NCBI GenBank assembly: GCA_001828645.1
Contig: MHZD01000131.1
Span: 1-6,516 of the forward strand
Direction: 5' to 3'
Source of the DNA: Planctomycetes bacterium RIFOXYC2_FULL_41_27
Lineage (GTDB): Bacteria > Planctomycetota > Brocadiia > Brocadiales > Brocadiaceae
DNA length: 6,516 bases
The position numbers and the translations under genes were made by a program. Within the stretch, counting starts at the first letter, position 1. Every line of letters begins with the position of its first letter. This document shows positions 1-5,556 of this stretch, in pieces. The notes below the pieces were generated by a model, which saw only the letters and a program-made list of their open reading frames with translations, did not search any database and had not been told where the DNA came from.

Positions 1-889
1 CCGGTGGTTTTAATGAGGTAACATCAATGTATAATACAACATCTTCAGTATTGAGCTTATCCAATACAAGTTTGGGACCTTTTACCTTTATATTGGCATA
101 TTCATCCTGTAGTTTGATTTCATAGGGATATTCTGCGGGTCTCATTACCTTGATCTTTATTTTCTCAAAGAATCGTGTTTCCTGTTGTTCCACGATTTGT
201 ATCCATACCCGCACGTCTTCGTTACAGGTAACCGGCACCGAAACGTTTTTATCGCCTCTCTTAACGATTACTTTCTGGTCAATTCCGATCCTCCAGGGAA
301 ATGTCCGGTTTTGCTCAGAGGTAATTCCGCTGATATCAACAGGAATGGTATTGATAAAAGAAGCCTCTTTTAACATATTGAGAGGACCTATTGCCTCTAC
401 TTCTCCCGGAAATATGAATTCATTTGAAATTGCATATCCAATGGCCGGCTCACCTTTCTTTTGTAAATTGACCTTTAATTTTTTCTGCTGTAATTTACCG
501 AGTAATACATCGACTCTCTCAGGATACACGGACACTAATTTAGCGGCGCTTGGCAGGTTTATGTGCGCTCTTGTAATGGGGATTGTTTGTTTTACCTGAT
601 CTTCTATGCCTTCCGGCGATTCCTTGACGATGTACCGTGCCTGGATTTTCCGGTCCTTTATCATATCTTCAACGCTTCCGATAATACTTTGTGGCCCTCG
701 TAGATGTATAGTTATCTCCTCAGCACTCTGTTCAAGTACGGTAATGCCTTCAGGAACAGAAACATTCAATTTGACCACTTCCGTTACATCTTCGGTCTGA
801 CGATTAATCGCGTAGAGCCAGAGCGCAACCGCCATGACCAGTGCCATGAATTTTGTGAGAATATTGCCAGTAAATATTTCTTTGATCAC
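1..889 (-). CDS. ybbR: YbbR-domain membrane protein (CdaR-like regulator of CdaA), 3' end cut by window
   Basis: Probable partner of the diadenylate cyclase encoded just upstream. In Firmicutes the YbbR protein CdaR is anchored by one helix and modulates CdaA. The frame is open from a GTG at 889 to the left edge (296 codons, no stop), so the C-terminus is missing. Residues 9-28 form one membrane helix (NILTKFMALVMAVALWLYAI), the usual YbbR N-terminal anchor with its LWLYA ending. The rest is beta-rich extracytoplasmic sequence resembling successive YbbR repeats of about 80-90 residues, with segments such as VSVPEGITVLEQ, IHLRGPQSIIG and later IKVKGPKLVLDKL. The GTG overlaps the cdaA stop by four bases (GTGA) and has an AGGAG nine bases upstream, which fixes the start. 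Family assignment is firm from anchor plus context; the repeat count is uncertain. Confidence 0.87.
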   Translation of the reverse strand, partial: MIKEIFTGNILTKFMALVMAVALWLYAINRQTEDVTEVVKLNVSVPEGITVLEQSAEEITIHLRGPQSIIGSVEDMIKDRKIQARYIVKESPEGIEDQVKQTIPITRAHINLPSAAKLVSVYPERVDVLLGKLQQKKLKVNLQKKGEPAIGYAISNEFIFPGEVEAIGPLNMLKEASFINTIPVDISGITSEQNRTFPWRIGIDQKVIVKRGDKNVSVPVTCNEDVRVWIQIVEQQETRFFEKIKIKVMRPAEYPYEIKLQDEYANIKVKGPKLVLDKLNTEDVVLYIDVTSLKPP

Positions 890-1704
890 ACCTGATGGCT
901 CCTAGCGATACCAAATCTTTCGGTAGAGAGTTCGTCGAGTATCTTTTTTAATCCTTTCTCATCGATGTCCCGATTCAACGCACCCTTGAACCCGGTTGAG
1001 ATAGTGCCTGTTTCTTCTGATACAATAATAACGATAGCATCGGTTTCTTCTGTAAGCCCAATCCCTGCCCTGTGGCGCGTACCAAGGCTCTTTGACAGCT
1101 CCGTATTCTCAGTAAGCGGGAGCAAACAACCCGCAGCAATCATTTTCTGCTCCTGAATAATAGCAGCCCCGTCGTGCAAAGGGGAACCATGCCAGAATAT
1201 GGTACATATCAATTCGCTTGATACGTCTGCATTTAACCTCGTTCCGGTTTCTATAAAATTATCCAGACCAACCTCTCTCTCTATGGCTATTAACGCACCG
1301 ATTTTGTTTTTGGACAAAGTTCCAATAGCCTTTATAATTTCATTGGTCACTTTATATTCGGGCTTCAAAAAAACCCTAAAAACAGGGTTTTGACCAAGCC
1401 TTAACAAGGCACGTCGGAATTCTGGTTGAAAAAGAATAATTATCGGAATAATAAATACCGGTACAAACTCTGTTATCAACCAGTTTATTGTATAAAGTTC
1501 TAATTTTCGCACAAAGAATAACACGCCTACGGAAATCAAGACTATAATGAACGCCAGTCCCCTTAAAATACTCGTCCCGCGGGTGCCCTGCATGATCCTT
1601 AATACAACATACACCACCATGAAGATGAGGAATATCTCACCCAGTGACCTGCCTATCATCCAGGGATTTACATTTTCGAATAATTCAAATATTCTTCCAA
1701 ACAT
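886..1704 (-). CDS. cdaA: Diadenylate cyclase, CdaA type (DisA_N domain)
   Basis: Membrane enzyme that condenses two ATP into cyclic di-AMP, a second messenger tied to turgor, potassium transport and cell-wall homeostasis. The 272 residues match the usual CdaA length. Three hydrophobic helices lie at about 21-38, 47-65 and 74-92, followed by the cytoplasmic DAC domain. The two signature motifs are intact: DGA at 178-180 (in SPLHDGAAII) and RHR at 210-212 (in GTRHRAGIGLTEETDA), so catalytic activity is expected. The LFQPEFRRALLRLG linker at 91-104 is also typical. The ATG overlaps the folP stop by one base (TAATG), with an AGGG eight bases upstream. The gene is followed directly by ybbR, its usual partner; glmM, the common third member, would lie beyond the window if present. 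Very confident. Confidence 0.97.
   Translation of the reverse strand: MFGRIFELFENVNPWMIGRSLGEIFLIFMVVYVVLRIMQGTRGTSILRGLAFIIVLISVGVLFFVRKLELYTINWLITEFVPVFIIPIIILFQPEFRRALLRLGQNPVFRVFLKPEYKVTNEIIKAIGTLSKNKIGALIAIEREVGLDNFIETGTRLNADVSSELICTIFWHGSPLHDGAAIIQEQKMIAAGCLLPLTENTELSKSLGTRHRAGIGLTEETDAIVIIVSEETGTISTGFKGALNRDIDEKGLKKILDELSTERFGIARSHQV
899..903 (-). promoter_or_regulatory. Ribosome binding site deciding the ybbR GTG start
   Basis: The minus strand reads AGGAG here, nine bases before the GTG at 889-887. It lies inside the last codons of cdaA, consistent with coupled translation, and it supports GTG rather than a later internal ATG as the ybbR start. Confidence 0.7.
1361..1400 (-). other. 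Hairpin with T-run inside cdaA (terminator-like)
   Basis: On the minus strand AAAACCCT (1391-1384), a six-base loop and AGGGTTTT (1377-1370) form a perfect 8-bp stem. The T-run continues three bases past the stem. An outer GGCTT/AAGCC pair (1400-1396 with 1365-1361) could lengthen it. It encodes part of the linker between the membrane helices and the DAC domain of CdaA. The stem has only three G-C pairs and the sequence is under coding constraint, so a chance origin is quite possible. A pausing or weak attenuation role is speculation. Confidence 0.3.
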
Positions 1705-2636
1705 TAGCTATTCCCTACTGCATCACAAATCCTTACAACCTGGACGGCTTCCCGCACGTCATGAACCCGCACAATATGTGCGCCATTCATAACTGCAATA
1801 GCCAGGGTTGCAAGCGTTCCGTTCAAGCGTTCCTGAACTGAAAGCTTCAAAATAGCGCCAATAAACTTTTTTCGTGACGTACCAATGAGTATGGGAAATC
1901 CCATACTTTTAAACTCTCTCAACCTTTTTAGAATTTCCAGATTCTGGCGCAGTGTCTTGCCAAAACCGATTCCTGGATCCAGGATAATTTTATCTTCATC
2001 TATTCCAGCATTGACTGCGCGAGAAACGGATTTTTGCAGATATGACAGTATTTCTGACATTACATTTTTACGAACTGGGTATTTTTGCATTATTCTTGGG
2101 TTGCCCTTTTTGTGCATTATGATGACGGGCACTTTTGCCTCTGCGGCGACTTTTGCCATATGTTTATCCATAAGTAATCCGCCAATGTCATTTATAATCG
2201 AAGCCCCTGCCTCAATGGCCTTTTCTGCGACTCTTGCCTTATAGGTGTCAATGGAAATAGGTTTTCGAACCTCTTTTGATAATAGTTTTATGAGAGGGAT
2301 TACCCTTTTTAATTCTTCAGCTTCTGATATTGGATATGCGCCTGGTCTCGTAGATTCACCGCCGACATCAATGATATCAGCCCCTTCTTCTAACATTTTC
2401 GACGCATGATTAACGGCATCTTCCGCTGTATTATATCGTTTACCATCATAGAAAGAATCCGGGGTTACGTTTAGTATCCCCATGACGTGTGTTCTCCTGC
2501 CAAGATGCAATTTACCATGTGGATACGCTACATCAAATAGTTCTCTTTTAAAAGTATCATTTTTAATTTCACATTTTATTCCTTCGAAACAACTATACCC
2601 AACCACTCGCGGACTGTTTTCAACAACTTCTTGCAT
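1704..2636 (-). CDS. folP: Dihydropteroate synthase
   Basis: Condenses 6-hydroxymethyl-dihydropterin diphosphate with p-aminobenzoate to give dihydropteroate in folate synthesis; the cytoplasmic target of sulfonamides. From the ATG at 2636 it is 310 residues, with the TIM-barrel motifs in order: MGILNVTPDSFYDG (52-65), DVGGESTRPGA (90-100), SIDTYKARVAEKA (128-140), INDIGG (148-153), MHKKGNPRIMQ (174-184), DPGIGFGKT (220-228), GTSRKKFIG (252-260) and RVHDV (290-294). About 50 residues precede the first motif, roughly 30 more than in short forms such as E. coli FolP. In-frame TTG (2645) and GTG (2642) codons lie just upstream, but the AGAGGA at 2651-2646 fits only the ATG with good spacing. The start is 2 bases past the lptE stop, and the stop overlaps the cdaA start. 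Confidence 0.97.
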   Translation of the reverse strand: MQEVVENSPRVVGYSCFEGIKCEIKNDTFKRELFDVAYPHGKLHLGRRTHVMGILNVTPDSFYDGKRYNTAEDAVNHASKMLEEGADIIDVGGESTRPGAYPISEAEELKRVIPLIKLLSKEVRKPISIDTYKARVAEKAIEAGASIINDIGGLLMDKHMAKVAAEAKVPVIIMHKKGNPRIMQKYPVRKNVMSEILSYLQKSVSRAVNAGIDEDKIILDPGIGFGKTLRQNLEILKRLREFKSMGFPILIGTSRKKFIGAILKLSVQERLNGTLATLAIAVMNGAHIVRVHDVREAVQVVRICDAVGNS

Positions 2637-2638
2637 TG

Positions 2639-3160
2639 TCACCAATCCTCTTCCATCGCTTCCACAATACTTTGAGCCACTCTTACAAATGCTTCATTAC
2701 TGGCAGAACTAAGCGTCTCATTTCTCCGGACAATAAATTCCGTGGGGTTTTTGATATTTTTCCGTTCAACAATTTTCCTTCCCGTTCGCTTATCGACCCA
2801 TCGAATATCTACTCCAATAGAAACCTGGCTTTCAACGAGATTATCCTTCGTATCTTCAATAATTACATTTTCATTGACGCTGGAAATCTTTCCAAACAAG
2901 ATAGAATCGGCCTCATCTTTATCAACAATGCTGAGACGAGTCCTTAATAATATTTGGTCACGTACGGCCTTGGTAAGATCAAATTCATATCCTCTGCGAA
3001 AGGTATTATTGTCAAAGATTGGCACATAAATACTCCGAACATTAGAACGGAGCAAGGATTTAGAACTATAACCACAACTTCCAAGTGAAATAAAAAGTAA
3101 TGACAAAATGATATATGAAAGAACTGCTCTTAAATTAGGTCTCCTCCGGCGACTACTCAA
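2639..3160 (-). CDS. lptE: LPS-assembly lipoprotein LptE; start uncertain (frame open up to an ATG at 3334)
   Basis: Outer-membrane lipoprotein that plugs the LptD barrel and helps place LPS in the outer leaflet. From the TTG at 3160 it has 173 residues: n-region SSRRRRPNLR, hydrophobic stretch about 13-26 and lipobox LGSC with Cys29, a standard signal-peptidase II signal. The mature part has the LptE core: GYSSKSLL (30-37), then IYVPIFDNN (44-52) and RRGYEFDLTKAV (55-66), and later SILFGKISSV and WVDKRTGRKIV. The same frame is open upstream to an ATG at 3334 (231 residues), which has AAAGG about ten bases upstream and lies 23 bases after bamD. That longer form would put 58 residues, half of them encoded by a repeat element, before the lipoprotein signal, which makes export as a lipoprotein hard to explain. 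I prefer the TTG, preceded by GGGAGGG 11 bases upstream, but an automatic annotation may choose 3334. Identity is firm; the start is not. Confidence 0.88.
   Translation of the reverse strand: MSSRRRRPNLRAVLSYIILSLLFISLGSCGYSSKSLLRSNVRSIYVPIFDNNTFRRGYEFDLTKAVRDQILLRTRLSIVDKDEADSILFGKISSVNENVIIEDTKDNLVESQVSIGVDIRWVDKRTGRKIVERKNIKNPTEFIVRRNETLSSASNEAFVRVAQSIVEAMEEDW
2646..2651 (-). promoter_or_regulatory. Ribosome binding site deciding the folP start
   Basis: The minus strand reads AGAGGA, ending nine bases before the ATG at 2636-2634. The alternative TTG at 2645 would abut it directly and the GTG at 2642 would be only three bases away, so the ATG is the best start. The site lies in the last lptE codons. 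Confidence 0.75.
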
Positions 3161-3171
3161 ATTAGAATAAT

Positions 3172-3178
3172 CCCTCCC
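3172..3178 (-). promoter_or_regulatory. Candidate lptE ribosome binding site inside a hairpin arm
   Basis: The minus strand reads GGGAGGG here, 11 bases before the TTG at 3160-3158. The same seven bases are the downstream arm of the perfect hairpin formed with 3190-3184, so the site would be paired when the hairpin folds. Its use as an RBS is inferred; no other purine-rich site precedes this TTG. Confidence 0.4.
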
Positions 3179-3183
3179 TTGAT

Positions 3184-3202
3184 GGGAGGGACAAAGGGAG
3201 GG
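3184..3202 (+). other. Canonical G-quadruplex motif in the repeat element
   Basis: Four GGG tracts with loops of 1, 5 and 1 bases (GGG-A-GGG-ACAAA-GGG-A-GGG) satisfy the usual G3N1-7 rule. They lie on the plus strand, which is the template strand for this operon, so a folded structure would face RNA polymerase rather than occur in the mRNA. The opposite arm of the element offers a weaker, partly two-tier, G-rich pattern on the minus strand. Confidence 0.55.
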
Positions 3203-3357
3203 TGCACAACCTTTTTCTTTCACCCCCACCTTAGCCTCCCCCATCAAGGGGGAGGAACTATATTTGAAATTCCTGAGCTTATATTTACGGTCGTGCATAT
3301 GGGCTGATAGATGTTTAAAAGAATGTTTATTCATGGTTATTGTACCTTTTCCATTTC

Positions 3358-4278
3358 TTATTTTATAGCCTCAATCATTCTCAGGAATTCTATCCTTTCA
3401 TTAGCCCGTTCCGCCCAGATAGTACCAGGGAAATCAGTCTTAACGTACTCAAAATACATAGCAGCAGCAGCAGGGGTTTTGCGTCTGAGATAAAACTCAC
3501 CGATATTAAATTCCCGTTCTGCCTCAATAATCCTTATTTCTTCGATCATTTTCTTCGCATCCTCTGTATGGACACCATTTGGGTTCGATACTAAGTATTC
3601 TTCAAGACCCTCCCTCGCTGAGATCAGAAGGCCGTAGTTCCGTTCTTGTTGCTTCTCGTGATACACCTTCGTAAGGGGTATCTGGTACTGAACGTAAGGA
3701 ATCCATTCATTTTTTGGATAATTTTCCAAAAATTTCTCATACGCATCAAGAGCTTCTTCATATTGTTCACGCTTAAAATAACAATCCGCTATTTTAACCT
3801 GTGCGTCAGGGGCAAGGGGACCCAGATGGTGCTTTTCTATGATCTTTTCGAAGACACTTATAGCCGCTTCCTCATTAGTATCCATTTGGGCAATACCAAG
3901 TTGATACTCTCTTTCCAGTATTTCCATTGTCCTTTTTGTGCCTGGGTATCTTTGCAATGCCTTCTCATACGCATTTAAAGCCCTTTTATAATCACCATTC
4001 AGAAAATATGCCCAACCGATATTTATTTGAGAAACTTCCGCATATTCAGAACGGGGATCTGTTTTGATAATCGTTTCGAATTCCTTTATTGCATTAATAT
4101 ATTTTTGTTCCACAAGAAGCGATAACGCATATTTGTAACGTTGTTCCAGCGTAGTCACGGCAGTGGATGGGGTGACCATCCAACCCGTTTCCTTATTCCA
4201 TATCCATTTAGCGTAGGAGGGTGTTGCCATCGCATAGACTATAAATAATATTGGAAGGGTGTATTTCAGTTTTCTCAT
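3358..4278 (-). CDS. bamD: BamD/YfiO-like TPR protein of the outer-membrane assembly complex, without lipobox
   Basis: Likely periplasmic TPR component of the BAM machinery that inserts beta-barrel proteins. It has 306 residues; E. coli BamD has about 245. An N-terminal signal (RKLK, hydrophobic 8-17, then TPSYA) suggests cleavage after Ala23 by signal peptidase I, because there is no cysteine there; the only Cys is at 166. A Trp-rich segment, WIWNKETGWM (25-34), follows. TPR-like helix pairs run through the rest: about 46-75 (YALSLLVEQKYINAIKEFE), 83-112 (GWAYFLNGDYKRALNAYEK), 124-150, 160-189 (ADCYFKREQYEEALDAYEK) and 255-300. The last contains FNIGEFYLRRKTPAAAAMYF, a close match to the FYxRR block of BamD TPR5. 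The ATG is 22 bases after recO, with a weak GGAA upstream. Next comes lptE, another outer-membrane assembly gene. A general TPR protein of the YbgF/CpoB kind is less likely, given the FYxRR block. Confidence 0.85.
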   Translation of the reverse strand: MRKLKYTLPILFIVYAMATPSYAKWIWNKETGWMVTPSTAVTTLEQRYKYALSLLVEQKYINAIKEFETIIKTDPRSEYAEVSQINIGWAYFLNGDYKRALNAYEKALQRYPGTKRTMEILEREYQLGIAQMDTNEEAAISVFEKIIEKHHLGPLAPDAQVKIADCYFKREQYEEALDAYEKFLENYPKNEWIPYVQYQIPLTKVYHEKQQERNYGLLISAREGLEEYLVSNPNGVHTEDAKKMIEEIRIIEAEREFNIGEFYLRRKTPAAAAMYFEYVKTDFPGTIWAERANERIEFLRMIEAIK

Positions 4279-4300
4279 CTTATTCGTTCCAAATATATTA

Positions 4301-5050
4301 TTAAAACTTGATGTATTTCCATGAATTTAACTCCTTGTTTAGTATTGAAGTGATATAATATCTCAGCATCTTTTCTATTTCAATACAAATAGGTAATTGT
4401 ATTTTTACACGTTCCACTCTTTGCACATTAATATCTGCTAATCGCCCTGCAATTAGTGCAATGCCGACTGGAACAATAATTCCATTCCGATACTTTACCT
4501 GACATGCCTTACACAACACTCCGCCTTCTTTTGCATTAAAATGCACTTCGGATATATGTTGAATACTTTTCTTGCAACTGACACAATGTCTCCACTCAGG
4601 TAAATAACCCAGAATATGCAGCATTTTTATCTCAAAAACCAACAATCGTATTGTGACATCTGTATCTGTCGATATCCCCGTTAACGTGTTTAGGAAGATG
4701 TCAAAGAGTTGTTCACAGGGATCATTTTCCTCAGTAAACTCGTTTACGAGCTCTGCTGTATATGAAGCCTTATAGTATTTATCCAGATTACTTCGGAGTA
4801 GCGGATAGTTATCCTGTAAAATAGCCTCCGTAAGGGTATGGAGTTGAGTATGTTCTTTTTTAATAAAGAGAATTTGATAGTACGTTAAAAGGTCGACTGC
4901 TTTTGAACTGTACCTTACGGATGCACGCTTAAACCCTTTAGCAATGGTATGAATCTTCCCAAAGTCACGGGTGTAAAAAGTAATTATTTGACTGGAATCA
5001 CTATAATCTGTCCTTCCCAGTACAATTGCCTCTGTTTTGACGACAGACAT
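4301..5050 (-). CDS. recO: DNA repair protein RecO
   Basis: Recombination mediator of the RecFOR pathway: with RecR it loads RecA onto SSB-coated single-stranded DNA and anneals complementary strands. The 249 residues match the family. The N-terminal OB-fold is typical (KTEAIVLGRTDYSDSSQIIT at 5-24, then YTRDFGKIHTIAKGFKR to 42). A helical domain follows with FEIKMLHILGYLPEW (139-153). The zinc-binding cysteines are all present as HCVSC and LCKAC (C156, C159, C180, C183). The ATG starts 20 bases after the ybeY stop; no clear Shine-Dalgarno is visible, so translation may depend on ybeY. In Bacillus, recO also lies downstream of phoH and ybeY, with other genes in between. Confidence 0.95.
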   Translation of the reverse strand: MSVVKTEAIVLGRTDYSDSSQIITFYTRDFGKIHTIAKGFKRASVRYSSKAVDLLTYYQILFIKKEHTQLHTLTEAILQDNYPLLRSNLDKYYKASYTAELVNEFTEENDPCEQLFDIFLNTLTGISTDTDVTIRLLVFEIKMLHILGYLPEWRHCVSCKKSIQHISEVHFNAKEGGVLCKACQVKYRNGIIVPVGIALIAGRLADINVQRVERVKIQLPICIEIEKMLRYYITSILNKELNSWKYIKF

Positions 5051-5070
5051 ATTATGTATGGAAACGTTGG

Positions 5071-5556
5071 TTAATGAGGTACAGGGACAAGAAACCCAAG
5101 ATCCGACAACAGTTCTCCTTCTCGTTGATGCATTTTCTTTGCTTCTTTCCTTTGTTTATCGTTATATCCAAACAGGTGTAATAATCCGTGAACCAGGTAG
5201 AGTGCAATTTCTCCTTCAACGGCACAATCGTGCTTTTGTGCTAATTTCTTAGCCATTTCAACGGAGATGATAATTTCACCCGTTATAGTACTTTCATTTA
5301 AAAATACTTTATTAAGAGACGGTTCATCGTAAGCAAAAGTAATCACATCGGTTGCATAATCATGTCCAAGAAAGGTCTTATTAATTTCTTTTATCCGTTT
5401 GTTATCGGTAAAAACGACGTTGAGTTCTGCATCTTTTTTTTCTAATTTCAGGACGTTTCTTACGATTTTTTTTATCCTCTTTTTGTCAATCGGATAGTGT
5501 TTTTGCAGGTTTATAATTTCCAGTTTATTATATATTTTTGCACGGTTACAACTCAT
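5071..5556 (-). CDS. ybeY: Endoribonuclease YbeY (rRNA maturation factor)
   Basis: Metal-dependent RNase needed for 16S rRNA 3'-end maturation and ribosome quality control; cytoplasmic. From the ATG at 5556 it has 161 residues, the usual size. Conserved blocks are INKTFLGHDYATDVITFAYD (58-77), GEIIISVEMA (93-102) and the metal site LVHGLLHLFGYND (121-133). The first two ligands, H123 and H127, are present, but the third, histidine in the usual HGxLHLxGYDH, is aspartate here (D133). The ATG overlaps the phoH coding end by 11 bases. TTG codons at 5568 and 5565 are alternative starts; CCAGGA at 5576-5571 is 14 bases from the ATG and 5 bases from the TTG at 5565, so the start is not settled. Identity is firm. 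Confidence 0.95.
   Translation of the reverse strand: MSCNRAKIYNKLEIINLQKHYPIDKKRIKKIVRNVLKLEKKDAELNVVFTDNKRIKEINKTFLGHDYATDVITFAYDEPSLNKVFLNESTITGEIIISVEMAKKLAQKHDCAVEGEIALYLVHGLLHLFGYNDKQRKEAKKMHQREGELLSDLGFLVPVPH

Larger units (their letters stand above)
3171..3257. repeat. Palindromic inverted-repeat element (MITE/REP-like) at the 5' end of lptE
   Basis: About 87 bases bounded by two related hairpins in opposite orientation. The left hairpin is CCCTCCC-TTGAT-GGGAGGG (3172-3190). The right is CCTCCCCC-ATCAA-GGGGGAGG (3235-3255), whose loop is the reverse complement of the left loop. After the left hairpin comes GGGAGGGTG (3196-3204); the right end read on the minus strand has GGTGGGGGTG at the matching place, giving imperfect terminal inverted repeats of about 35 bases around a short core. 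Composition is much more G/C-tract rich than the neighbouring AT-rich genes. No transposase and no clear target-site duplication are visible. In the lptE frame it is open and 87 bases is a multiple of three. It resembles non-autonomous repeats dispersed in bacterial genomes, but copy number cannot be seen from one window. Confidence 0.75.

Noticed and set aside
150..599. A 149-codon open frame on the plus strand
   Set aside because: It lies opposite the ybbR frame, its product is low-complexity and Ser/Thr/Phe-rich with no family resemblance, and the ybbR frame is continuous and recognisable.
1885..2244. A 119-codon plus-strand open frame within folP
   Set aside because: It is the antisense shadow of well-conserved FolP motifs, with no recognisable domain in its own product.
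2643..2645. TTG at 2645 as the folP start
   Set aside because: The AGAGGA site would touch the start codon directly; the ATG at 2636 has nine-base spacing.
3172..3255. The two GC-rich hairpins as intrinsic terminators between bamD and lptE
   Set aside because: Neither hairpin is followed by a T-run in either direction; the following bases are mixed A/T (for example ATTATTCTAAT on the minus strand). The repeat-element explanation fits the paired inverted structure better.
3171..3257. A complete insertion sequence
   Set aside because: The element is under 100 bases with no transposase frame, and I found no convincing direct duplication at its flanks.
3358..4278. A frameshift or truncation in bamD explaining the missing lipobox
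   Set aside because: The signal peptide is complete with a good AxA-like end, the start lies a normal 22 bases after recO, and TPR5 is intact at the C-terminus.
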